A stretch of 64,000 bases of DNA from Nymphaea colorata (taxonomy: Eukaryota > Streptophyta > Magnoliopsida > Nymphaeales > Nymphaeaceae), in NCBI RefSeq assembly GCF_008831285.2, contig NC_045149.1, forward strand, positions 20,475,035 to 20,539,034, in the 5' to 3' direction. The position numbers were made by a program, and so were the translations under genes. The notes under the pieces were generated by a model that was not told where the DNA came from, searched no databases, and saw nothing but the letters and a program-made list of their open reading frames with translations. Of the stretch, positions 53,855-64,000 are shown one piece after another. Within the stretch, counting starts at the first letter, position 1, and the number at the start of each line of letters is the position of its first letter.

Positions 53855-56800
53855 CGCATTTTATTGCTGAAATCTTGTCATTAGATACCCAAGGAATGAT
53901 ACTTGCTAATTTTTTGATATCGAGGGAGGATATCAGCAGTAGTAGTTAGTTTCATACAGGCCATGCTGCTTTAGGAATCATAACCATGGCAGAAACTCAT
54001 ATAAGCATTTTCTCTGAGCTAGTTGCAGTTGAAAAGTGCATTTGGGAAAATAATTGGTTGGAGGTTTCTCCCTTGAAATGGATGTGAAACATACCAAAAA
54101 AAAACTTGTTGGAAGTAATTTTAGTGATCTCAGCATTTTGGTAAAAATGCGCTTTTTTTTCAGCTGGGTCGACTAGTGAATAATGATCCAGGGCCAAGGA
54201 GCTCTAAGAAGATTTTTGTGAAAGAACTTGGTGCTTATTCTATTTCTAGAAGTGTGGCTTGAATGGGCAGATTCCTTCTAAGACCAAGGTCCCTCTCTCT
54301 CTCTCTCTCTCTGCTTCAAAAGCAAAAGTTTTCTGCTCTCTAAGAAAAAACTGAACGATTTCCTTCCAAATATCGAAGAGGTTGAAGTTTTGGGAATTCA
54401 AAAGCTAAAAAGAGTGTATTTGATTACAGATTTGCATCTAAATATATCCTTTTCCAACAAGTTCAAAGCGAAATTCATCTGTGGGGAACTGTTACTGGTT
54501 TCATGCATTTGCCCTGAAAAATGAGGGAGACTGAACACTTGTTCAAGAGCTGTTATTATTTCATGCATTTGCCCCAAAATGTAGGAGAGATTTATAGAAG
54601 GACTTTTTAAACTGTCCAATGAGTTTTAGATGCATGGACAACACCATAATGGTACTGTTTTCAAACTACCTCTTGGAGAATAGACCCTTCAGCCCCAAGT
54701 TGCATATTGCACAAAGAATAAACTGTGACAGTCCACTTGGTAGCTAATGCTTAATCCGCAATCTATCTGGGTATGACTTTGACAACCTTTATTAACTATC
54801 TGGTTCGGATGCCTTCCTTCCATAATTTTTCATTTAAACACCCATGTTACCAAATTGCAGTTTAAATCAAACTGCTTCTGATTGTTCAGTTCACCATGAT
54901 ATGCCTCAAGTGCAAGTTCAAACCCTGGACTGGACCAGGCGGTTTTGGCGTCACTTGAGATGTTTGCTTGATTAGGTTCAGCTCTTGCATGCCCACAAGG
55001 GCCTCCTGCACCCTTTTAAGTGGGTTCAGCTCGGACCAGTAAATGAACCGAGCCGACTGTACGTAGCTCGATTCAGTTGAGTGCACTTGTTCATGTTTTT
55101 ACTGAATTAGTGAGCCAAAAGCTCAGTTCAGCCATCTTATAAGGGGGAGCAAGAAAATAAGGCTCATTAGTCCCAACTAAACTTGAATGGGCTTGTTAAG
55201 TCCATGTAACATACAAACGGAAACACCAGAGTCCAGAGGCTGTCAAACTTCTCCCAGGAGACCCATCAAGCAGTTTCTAGATTGCAAGCCCTAGCTGCTG
55301 ATGCTACTCTTCAAAAATAAGTAAATTGTGTGTATTCACATTGTGTAGGTTATATATGTTTTTACGTGTTTACTTGTGAAAATGTATCTTGTATAAATGT
55401 GGAATTGGATCCGACCCGACTCGTTGGCAGTTTTTGTCCAACTCTGAGAACATCAACAGATAGGATTCAAATCGGATGTACTCTTAACCATATTCCTTTT
55501 TTTTCTTTTTTGATTTTTACATATTTGGATTTGAATGTGGATTGAAAAAGTCATATCTGAATCTAAATCTGAAATATGATTTCACGATCCAAATCTGATA
55601 TTTGAATTGACATCTGAATCCGAATTTTAACCTGAATCTGGCTTTCAGAATGTTAGGGCATTAGATGTAGAATATTTATCTAAAACTAAATTCAATCCGA
55701 ATTTAAATCCGATCAGATATTTATGTATATCTGAACCCAAATCTAAATAGTAAACATGATTGAATGTCATTTCTTAAATCTGAATCCTATCAGATTTCCC
55801 AATTGAAGATTAAATATTTTTTCACATTCAGTTTTTTCTCAACAGTTCCAAATACTGACATCCCTACATGAGAACTAAGTGACATTGATTTTAATATGGC
55901 TTTCTATATTCAGTGGTATGATTATATGCCTTAGATCTGGAATATCATAGTGAAAACTGCAACTTTGTAGCCCGGATACAGCGTGATCATATGCCTCTGC
56001 TATATATGGGGACGTTAATGCAATGTAAAATTAACACGCAATCTAATTTGATGGGCATGATATTTCCTGTAGCCATGTGAATAAAATTTAAATTTTTGAA
56101 ATTTTTTCTTCTATCAAACTTGGGATGAAAAAAGTGAAGTTGGGTTGGTTTTCAAAAAGTTTTTTTTTTTTTTATGAAAAAGTTTACTGTTGGATTCTCA
56201 AGCAATGCTTAATCCAATTATTTTGTTTTTTCTTCTTTTATTCTTATCAAACCGAGAAATTTATTTTTGAAAAATTTTAGAAATTTGGATTTTGTTTTCA
56301 TTTATTTAATTACTAAAATAAGTTTATAGAAACTTCTTTCTTTTTTTTTTTACTATGAAGTAAATTATTATCACGGCGCACATATTCCTTGATCATTCCT
56401 GCCAAGAGGACAAAGAGTCCCCGGCCTGAACAAAAAAAAAAAAAAAAAAAAATCACCGGTCAGATCCTTGTAGCAATTACTTTTTCATTTTTACAGCGTG
56501 AATACGGACAGAAGATGTTCAGTTAAAAATAATCTTTCAAACACGTCTGTCATTCGTTTCTGCCTGACCAGAAGCTTTAAATATATTTATTGTATGCCTT
56601 CCTGACTGGGCCTTTTCAGAGGTTTTATTTTATCATTACCTTTATTTAGTAAGGAAAACTTTATCATGAAATCTTATTATATTTTTTTTCATCTTGATGT
56701 CTTTCCAGGAAACTTCACCAGAAAAGTTTTGTAAGATCTGTCAGTGTTTGTTTCGGGAGTGCGCGAGCCCTTCAAGGAGGACATGTAATAAATACATTTA

Positions 56801-56970
56801 AAGCTTATAAGGCAGCGACTTTATCATAAAACTATATTTTTTATATTTTACTTTAAGAAACCTTTGTCAGAAGTTCTATCAGTTTTTTTTTTTTTTTTTT
56901 CAAAACTGGTTTTGGTAGTGAGTGGGGTTCTATAAAACCCTACAGAGAAGTGTTGTTGAAAAAGGTTTGT
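53855..56970. other. Gene-free repeat-derived region
   Basis: No gene is recognised. 54491-54590 holds two imperfect copies of a TTTCATGCATTTGCCC-containing block. 54900-55130 has GAGC/CTCGG-rich degenerate words. 55400-55830 is a long stretch of degenerate ATCTGAATC words. (T)n and (A)n runs occur at 56160-56173 and 56428-56450. A (CT)n tract is at about 54292-54312. Confidence 0.45.
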
Positions 56971-57495
56971 GAACCGAATCGGCAAGGCTACCGATTCCGC
57001 GAATCGGCTGATTCACTGATTCTGAATCGACCAATATATACAAATAATTAAGAAAATAAATTTTAAAAGTTGACACGTACCATTCCTTACATCATCATTA
57101 AAAACGTTTCTTCTAAAATATACTAAAAAAATCAGTTAGTTAAAACTAAAGTCATAAATATCATTAATGAATTTTAAAAAGTGGAGTTTTCTTGAGTATT
57201 TTTTGACAAAGCTGAAAATTTTGTAATTTTTTTGTTAAAAAATTCTAAAAATTAACAAAAAAACATAGCGTAACTAGATGAAGTGATAAAAATGATGTTT
57301 TACTAATGATGGGAAAAATTCATTTTTTAACTTAAAAAAAGCTTTTGTTGCCATTTTCATTATTTATAATGCTTTTTATTGGTCTTTTTTTTAAAAAAAA
57401 CTCGTTTTCTTGGATGTGCCACATAACGAAATCGGTCTGCACCGGTATGATTGGAATCGGCTGATGTGGGCCGATTCTGATTCCACTGCACAAAG
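56965..57495. mobile_element. Possible DNA-transposon remnant with CGGCTGATTC subterminal repeats
   Basis: The left part (56970-57040) and right part (57420-57490) both carry several GAATCGG and CCGATTC words in opposing orientations around an AT-rich centre. This is the layout of a MITE with subterminal repeats. Terminal repeats and target duplications could not be fixed. Confidence 0.3.
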
Positions 57496-58024
57496 AATTT
57501 TTGCTATATGGGAGAAAAAAATTTAATTGATTTTCATAATTAAATAAATTTAAAAAAAATATGGGCATGTCGTGCATGTGCTATATATTGATGCCCATTG
57601 ATTATGACATGTTATTTTTTTTTTTTTTTTTACTTTTGAAGAATAATATTTCAACTTTTCCTCCTTGCACTTTTATCTTTTCGTATTGGATCATGCGTCC
57701 AAGTAAGAACTGCCCGTTTCTTTGAGCCTTATATGATCATTCTTCTGTCTTCCATATGAGCTTCTGTATGCTTTATGATTAAACGTCAATTTCTCTCAAC
57801 TGGATTCCTTTTCTTATTGTTTTTCTTCCAAAAGCATGTGGTGACAACTCTACGATTCATCGAAAGCCAAACACTGTGATGGAGAGTCATTCTCCCTGAT
57901 AAGGACCTTTTATCAACCAAGCTTTCTTTCTTTTTTGTTTTTTTTCAACCATTTGGCTCTCCAACGCCTCTGCTTTTACGTTTTTCTCTCCCCCAAAAAT
58001 GAAAATACCAGTCTGTGGTGCAGA

Positions 58025-58285
58025 TTCTTTTATATATATATATATATATATAAAGAGAGTTAACAATAATTTTGTTTATTTAGAGTCATTCAGTCATCTA
58101 ACTAGATCTAACTATAACCGTTTATCTCAAAAAAGATGTATGGTTGAGTAAAAAAAATGAAAAAATAATATTAAACATTGAAAATGTTGATCACCTTTTT
58201 TTCATTATTTTTCTCTAAATCATTCATCATGTTGGATCGAATGATTCTGATTAGATGACAATTTGAAAAGTTAGGGAGTCACGAT
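58025..58285. repeat. (AT)n tract with adjoining AT-rich element, copy 1
   Basis: (TA)n at 58030-58052, then AT-rich sequence containing CATCTAACTAGATCTAAC, a TTGATCACCTTTTTTCATTATT stretch and GATTAGATGAC near its end. Similar ordered words occur at 60215-60400, also beside (AT)n tracts. This is similar to microsatellite-targeting MITEs, but terminal structure is not proven. Confidence 0.35.
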
Positions 58286-58859
58286 TCAATTTTTTTTATG
58301 AAAACATGCAACACCTAGACCATCATGTGCTAGATTTGTTGGGAATCATATGAGCTATTGATTTTTAAAAAGATCCAACAATGGGCACTAAGTTGAACAA
58401 ATTGAGAATTCAGCTATATTTTGACTGAAATGTGCTGCAATGGAGCAAACAAATGAGTTTCTTTAATTGAGATTTTTTGCTTTTGTTTTTTTTGGTATTC
58501 AAATCTCTTGAAAATATAACTAAGTTTTCATTTTTCAACTAAATCTCTATTATATGATTTTCTAAAATCAATAACTCAAACAATTTACATTGACTCTTCG
58601 CATTTACTTATATATTGTAGTTGTCGGCCTATTCACATTCAATATATAGATTTGTCCTTAAAGAAGATCTCAATAAGAAATGGAATAAGTTGATTGTGTC
58701 ATAGAATCATCTATTTTATTTGAATTGGGATGAGGAGAAGCTGCCTATGGAAGGGCCAAAACCTTAGTTCCTTCCTCCTGCTTTTAGGGTTTAAGACTAT
58801 TTCTGAACTTGAGTGAACCTACAAAATACCTACAACATGTCGGATTATAGTGCGCACAT
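58286..58859. other. Intergenic, nothing recognised
   Basis: AT-rich sequence with no coding frame, structured repeat or RNA gene that I can support. Confidence 0.5.
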
Positions 58860-58861
58860 GT

Positions 58862-59045
58862 AAGGGCAGAGCCATTAATTTTTCATTAAAGATCTCAAAA
58901 TACAGTTTCAAAATTTTAATAGGAGACAAAGTATAATTTTTGAAAACTTATATATAATTTTTTTAAAAAACTAAATGTATTTTTTTTTCTTTTAAATTTA
59001 AGGGGGGCCAGTGGCCCATACCTCCCCCAGGCTTCACCGCTGCCA
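58862..59045. mobile_element. MITE-like element related to the GGGCGGAGCC family (decayed)
   Basis: The left end GGGCAGAGCCATTAAT and right end GGCTTCACCGCTGCC (inverted: GGCAGCGGTGAAGCC) enclose an AT-rich core with ATTTTCATT/AAAATTTT words. It resembles the elements at 12653 and 59494. No clear target duplication. Confidence 0.35.
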
Positions 59046-59493
59046 TAGCTCCTCCTTAGATTAATAAATAAATAAAATTCTACTTTAACTTATATTTGTT
59101 AAAATTTTGAAACTATATTTCAGTTTCTGCGACAAAAAATTCCTATCGTTTCTACCCTTGTTGAGAGGGTGCAAGTTTTTCCACCCAACTGGATCCGCGT
59201 TCTACCATTTCATCTGATTGGATCTTAGATTCCGTCAGTTCTTTTTTGACCCAAATTCATCTAAGCATAAGATCCCTCATCTACATGCATACATGTCACT
59301 ATGTCATTGGATTCAATTTGATCTTTCTCTTATAAATCCTTCATTTTGAGCATTTTTCTGTTTTTTCCGAACCTAAAAGGTGACAAAGAGACACATATCG
59401 ACATCACTTGGGCACACCAACCACGAGCAAGAACCATTCGTTTTGCTTGACAAAGTCGCCTAATTTTCAAGTTCCTCTCATCGATACACTCAC

Positions 59494-59658
59494 GGGCGGA
59501 GGGAGGGGGCGGGGCCCCTCTTTAGATTTTAAAAACTTTCAAAATTTAAATGTAAATTAAAAAAATTATATATATATATATATATACAAAATAAAAAAAA
59601 TTATTTTGGCTCCTATTAAAATTTTAAGATATATAAAAAAAAAATCCTGACTCCGCCA
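59494..59658. mobile_element. MITE-like element with GGCGGAG / CTCCGCC ends
   Basis: The left end GGGCGGAGGGAGG is inverted in GACTCCGCC on the right. The core is AT-rich with an (AT)n run at 59568-59586. Ends and core resemble the hAT-type MITE at 12653-12789. The target duplication is not clear. Confidence 0.45.
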
Positions 59659-60182
59659 ATCAATACAATGACAATAACGACAAAGGGCATGAACAATGAG
59701 AACACAACCAAATATATAATAATCTTTGTTGGAGGATTTCTCACGAAGGCAACAGTGGTGGTATTTAGCAATTGTCGCAATTGGTGACACTTGATAATGA
59801 TTGACGATTGTGACGTTGATGGTGGTGATCATTTTTCTTCTCCTTTTTGCTAAAACGAGCCACATGACTTCCACGCCAATCACATAAATAAATAATCTAC
59901 TTACTTATACTTATAGGGAGAAACGTGGGCCTAACTGATCCTTTCTCATTTCTCATATTAAAAAGTGCAGCTAATTGCAGATCATGCAACTTTTTTTTCT
60001 TTCTTTTGTGTGTCACTTTCTTGGAGCAAACCACTAACCTTTATATATATATATATATAAGTTTTTTTATTTTTTTTGTTTATGTTGAGAAGAAAAAAAA
60101 TCTTTCAACCTCTCAAAAAAAAGACACTATCTAATGGATTACATTGCATCATTCGTAAAGTGAAATCCAAATGACAGAGGAC

Positions 60183-60185
<3 letters not shown>

Positions 60186-60219
<34 letters not shown>

Positions 60220-60427
60220 GTGACACTCAATCATTTAACTCAGATTGTCCATCACCTTGAGAGCAAATTATGAAAAAATGTGAGAATTAATATTAAATAA
60301 CAAAAATACTCATCCCCTTTTTGTTTTTTTTTTTTATTAATGATTCATAATAAATTGGATGACTCTATTAGATTACATGGTTTGGTGACACTAAAAGATA
60401 TATAATATATATATATATATATATATA
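60186..60427. repeat. (AT)n-flanked AT-rich element, copy 2
   Basis: Bounded by (TA)n at 60186-60214 and (AT)n at 60399-60427. Inside are CAATCATTTAACTCAGATTG, an ATTAATATTAAATAAC stretch, a T run and GGATGACTCTATTAGATT. Ordered similarity to 58025-58285 suggests a repeat family associated with AT microsatellites. Confidence 0.4.
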
Positions 60428-61515
60428 ATGAAAGAGAGAGTGAGAGATAATGAGATTAATAGGTAAATGACCACAAGGTACATAACCCATAAGAAATATC
60501 TTGGCAGTCCATTTTTTAAAATCGGAGATTAAGAAAAATAGTTGTTAATTAATGGAAGATGACTAAATTATCATATCACTTTTTCTTTTTTTGTTGAATT
60601 CCTCGCAGTTTTCTATTTTCATAAGATGTATATATAAATATGCAGCTATCGATATTTATATTTATATATATATGACGTGCAAAGTCTTCATCCACAACCG
60701 TGGATAAGCTTGTAATTTACGCTAGCAAGGCACTTTTTCTGGTCAAGGGTGAAGTTGTCTTTGCACTTAGAAATAGACAGCCATCCGTCAATCACTTTGC
60801 CGTGAGTAACTTGAATGGCTTTGACATGGTTAGCTTCTATAATAAAAATCTTTTTTTTTTAAAAAAAAAAGATGCATCCGTCAAAAAATTAATTAAATGC
60901 ATGTCGGAGGCTGACCCAACATAGGCGCGTCTAAATCGGCCAAAACTAATATGTCATAAAAAAAGTTAGGATTATTTGCATTGAATAAAGTTAATTTCAT
61001 AAGCCAAAATATCTCGAAGCATTATAAGATTGCATATGTTTTTGGAATGCAAATTTGTACAATATTTTATCTGCGCAATTGGAATTAAAATAAAAAATGT
61101 CAATGTCACACAGCATGTACGTTGTTATCCTAATAGACATGACGTAGAACTCATATGGAATACGATGACCAGAAAGCGTCAAAACTATTGAGGACCACTT
61201 AGAGAGAGAGAGAGATAGATCCGTGAATTAGTTTAAAGTTTTTCATATAATAATGCCAACCTTCATGTTGCTTTCTAGATTTGTCCTTTCTTTTAACATT
61301 TTTTTTTTGAATTCAACCTTTCCTCTTTTAAATGTATAAACAACATCCATTCGCAGTCGAAATAGACTAAGTTAAACTCTAACTTAGGCTAATGAACAGA
61401 AAAATACTTTTTACCCTTGTCCATTCTTTAAAATAATAAGATGTCTCTTCTTTATTGTTGCAAGTAAATTTTTAAATAACTAACTAAATAAATGGAATAC
61501 TTATGCCTCAAAACC
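60428..61515. other. Intergenic, nothing recognised
   Basis: AT-rich sequence with short A/T homopolymers and (AT)n words. No coding frame with family similarity, RNA gene or structured element is seen. Confidence 0.5.
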
Positions 61516-61538
61516 TATATATATATATATATATATAG

Positions 61539-61580
<42 letters not shown>
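61516..61580. repeat. Compound (AT)n-(GA)n microsatellite
   Basis: About 50 bp of AT repeat with one GAT interruption, running directly into a (GA)n tract. Confidence 0.95.
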
Positions 61581-61581
<1 letters not shown>

Positions 61582-61728
61582 AATTGCACTTATGAGGATT
61601 GTTGATCTATTTCAATGGACAGTTGAGAAAAATAAGAAGAAAAAAGCGATATTTTTGTTTTTTTTTTAATTGTCCATCAACATAAATCACTCTAGATAGC
61701 TAAAACACCATTCACTCACTCAACACTG

Positions 61729-61766
61729 TCTTTCTTTCTCTCTTTCTTTCTCTCTCTCTCTTTCTT

Positions 61767-61799
<33 letters not shown>

Positions 61800-61825
61800 A
61801 TAGAGAGAGAGAAAGAAAGAGAAAA
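61729..61825. repeat. (CT)n/(GA)n inverted microsatellite
   Basis: A tract of CTTT/CTCT repeats (61729-61799) turns at TATAG into GAGA/GAAA repeats (to about 61825), so the two halves are complementary and can fold back. More (GA)n follows near 61936-61963. Arg/Glu and Ser/Leu frames across it are artefacts. Confidence 0.85.
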
Positions 61826-62601
61826 CTGACAAAACAGAAATGCATTAAAGAAAAGACAAGCTGATGACAAAGTGTCACCAATAAACAAAAACAGAAGACA
61901 AGAAAAAGAAGGGCATGAGAGAGAAAATAGCAAACAAAGAGAGAGAAGGAGAGAGAGAGAGAGATTTGAAGTATGAACCACTGTTTTTAATTTCTTTTTC
62001 TAATGTCAAAGGAACATGTTTTTTGGTGTTGGTTCACAGGCTTTTCGACATCTCCACATCACATTGTATTGTTCCTTTTGTCTTTCTCATTTTGTCCTTA
62101 TGCTGAAACTCGGCACTTTTTTCAAATCATATCAATCATCAATGGCTTTGAAAATGAATTTGTAATAAATCAAGAGGAAACTTAATATGATTTGGAATCG
62201 CTTGGAAAGAGAAATATGCATATATATGAACCTTGGGAAAAGGTAGTAATATTACTAAACTTATGCCCAACGATAGTTCGAGCATGAAATATGCATATGA
62301 AAAAACATAACAAAAATGAAACCATAATAAAACAAAAGCATTACATTGTTAACTACGCCTAAGGAGGCACCTGAGATGATTAGGCAAACGATTGGTCTAT
62401 ATCGCAATAATGACACGAGGCATCTAATTAAATGATTAGGACATGGTTCCGAGATCTAATTTTTTTTTTTCCGTTGTATTATATTCTCCTCCATCTGATG
62501 TTGAATGTATTACATCCTCCTTAATGATGCAAATGCATGTAAGACAGACACTTCTTGAATATAAAAACATTCCAAAGTTTGACTTTGCTTTTGCTTTCAT
62601 A

Positions 62602-62707
62602 CAAAGCCAAGGAAGAAACAAGAAAACCAGCTTCAAGGACATTAAATTAAGATGCAAAGCCAAGGAAGAAACAAGAAAACCAGTTTCAAGGACATTAAAT
62701 TAAGATG
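62602..62707. repeat. 53-bp tandem duplication
   Basis: Two adjacent copies (62602-62654, 62655-62707) of a unit starting CAAAGCCAAGGAAGAAACAA and ending AATTAAGATG, with one C/T difference. It lies just upstream of the copia relic. The near identity implies a recent event. Confidence 0.95.
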
Positions 62708-62739
62708 CAAAGGCCGATAATAATTGCAACTCGATTACA

Positions 62740-62970
62740 AAAGTTCACTAGAGGTAAGTTTATCTTTCTGGTATTCTATGTCGATGATATATTCCTGACA
62801 AGTAATGATGTGAGTATATTGCATGAAACTAAGAATTTTTTGTCAACAAAGCTTGACATGAAAGATCTTGGTGATGCATCTTTTGTATTGGGGATCCAGA
62901 TATTTCGAAATCGTTTTCGGGTTATTTTTGAAAAAGAGTTTATAATCACAACCTTATTTGATTTTCAATC
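62740..62970 (+). pseudogene. Ty1/copia reverse transcriptase remnant
   Basis: The frame reads FLVFYVDDIFLTSNDVSILH then ETKNFLSTKLDMKDLGDASFVLGIQIFRNR, the part of copia reverse transcriptase around the catalytic YVDD (62777-62788) and the following DMKDLG block. Only about 75 codons are recognisable, with no LTR, protease or integrase around it. It is a different copy from the intronic copia element: VSILHETKNFLS is a variant not found there. Confidence 0.85.
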
Positions 62971-63266
62971 GTCTGTTATATTTAGAGACTACCAATCATA
63001 ATTAGTGTGTATTGAAATATTATATGTTTCATTTTCTATGTAGAAATCTACCCATCAGAAGGCCATTTTGTTTCTCTCTACCAAGATTCCTACTTCACAA
63101 ATAAACAACGTTATCTTGATTAAATCATGTGAGGATTGCTTATGCTTCTATATGAAAACCATCCCCCTCGAATGACATGATGTGAAACGGGTTAGTATTT
63201 CTTATGCCGAAACATCACCATCAAACTTTGTCACTACATATATTAGTTTGGCACCTGTCTTATTAA

Positions 63267-63392
63267 TTTAAAAGTTCATTTATAGCACGCTAAGTCTAAA
63301 CTTCCTTAGCAACTTTTTTAATCAAACATCGCCTAGTCTAAGTGAGCTTCTATGTCAGTGAATAGACCAATTAGAAAAAAATTGCGACAAGC
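63267..63392 (+). repeat. Direct repeat, left copy (126 bp)
   Basis: Starts TTTAAAAGTTCATTTATAGC and ends ATTGCGACAAGC. It matches 63873-64000 with a few substitutions and one-base indels. Confidence 0.95.
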
Positions 63393-63489
63393 AAGCTAGG
63401 GTTAAATGGAGAGCAAAGCGAGATTATGAGAATAGAGACACACCCCAAGTATTCAACACTTGACTCTTTCAACTTCAAATTCTTAGAGG

Positions 63490-63872
63490 TGGTTAATTGT
63501 TCTTATAAATATGGAAGAGTGACAGAGTAATATATTGTTATTGTCTTATGAGTCTGTGACGATAACAGAGTAACATATTGTTTTTGTCTTATAAATCTGG
63601 GACTGTAAAATAGTAATATATTGTTATTATCTCATGAATATGGAATAGTAAGAGTGTGTTACTATTACTAAAAGGCCGTTTGGCCCAACTTTTTAGGCTG
63701 GATTTCATGCAACCAATCGAGTTGACTAACCTCATCCATCACTGTCTCATGAATCTAGGACAGTAAAAATATATTACTATTGCTAAACATTTTGTTGGTC
63801 CAATTCTTTAGGCTAGAAGTTGGACTCATCTTTCCTGTTCATGCAACCAATCGGGTTGACTAACCTCATCCA
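63490..63872. repeat. Degenerate tandem repeats between the direct repeats
   Basis: Several diverged copies of a block with TTATGAGTCTGTGAC / CATGAATCTAGGACAG and TATATTACTATTGCTAAA-type words. A larger block, CATGCAACCAATCGRGTTGA followed by CTAACCTCATCCAT, occurs near 63706-63740 and again near 63840-63873. Non-coding. Confidence 0.7.
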
Positions 63873-64000
63873 TTTAAAAGTTCATTTATAGCACGCTAAG
63901 TCTAAACTTCGTTAGCAACTTTTTTTAATCAAACATCGCCTAGTCTAAGTGAGCTTGTATGTATGTGAATAGACCAATTAGGAAAAAAATTGCGGCAAGC
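63873..64000 (+). repeat. Direct repeat, right copy, reaching the window end
   Basis: Second copy of the 63267-63392 repeat, offset by 606 bp. The match is still running at the last base, so the repeat may extend beyond the window. Confidence 0.95.

Noticed and set aside
62705-63001. Intact gene with a YVDD motif
   Set aside because: Only a short reverse transcriptase segment is recognisable. Sequence before and after is unrelated, so it is a transposon remnant.

Overview
The window is nuclear DNA of a flowering plant. Four genes are split by GT-AG introns. Their closest relatives by recognisable sequence are plant-specific families: mitochondrial-type arginase, the IRE group of AGC kinases, an organelle-type RNase H with an N-terminal hybrid-binding domain, and an Sgpp-like HAD phosphatase. 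The rest is AT-rich, microsatellite-rich and full of transposon remains. A fragment of plastid rps2 in an intron also indicates a plant nucleus. I cannot name the species.

Layout. 1-2.8 kb: gene-free, with a nearly perfect 311-bp palindrome at 701-1011. 4.49-10.28 kb (+): a six-exon arginase/agmatinase-family gene, 337 aa, with a probable 5'UTR intron. 10.3-13.9 kb: intergenic, holding a tRNA-derived SINE-like element and a small hAT-type MITE. 13.88-31.59 kb (-): a 16-exon IRE-type AGC protein kinase, 1141 aa. Its introns contain a plastid rps2 fragment (16.4 kb), a MITE with 10-bp flanking repeats (18.7-19.06 kb), a duplicated block (30.4-30.8 kb) and, in the 7-kb third intron, a complete but dead Ty1/copia element (21804-28042) in the opposite orientation. 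That element is itself interrupted by a second, unrelated non-autonomous LTR element (about 24135-25459). 34.21-46.28 kb (-): an eight-exon RNase H gene, 310 aa, whose long introns carry two MITEs 32 bp apart and a second SINE of the same family as the first. 46.3-49.5 kb: an intergenic region between divergent genes, with a 4 x 42-bp minisatellite. 49.57-53.82 kb (+): a five-exon HAD phosphatase, 250 aa, whose 38-nt first coding exon lies 3.2 kb upstream of the rest. 53.9-64 kb: no intact gene, only MITE-like pieces, (AT)n/(GA)n tracts, a decayed copia reverse transcriptase fragment and a direct-repeat block that runs off the window end.

The four genes do not form a pathway. Arginase releases urea and ornithine from arginine (mitochondrial nitrogen recycling). 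The IRE-like kinase belongs to a family linked to polarised root-hair growth and microtubule control. The RNase H has an N-terminus suited to organelle import and would remove RNA:DNA hybrids there. The HAD protein resembles small soluble phosphatases. I built the exon models by eye from open frame, splice dinucleotides and family similarity. All exon phases close and all four models end at a stop codon, but transcripts have not been seen.
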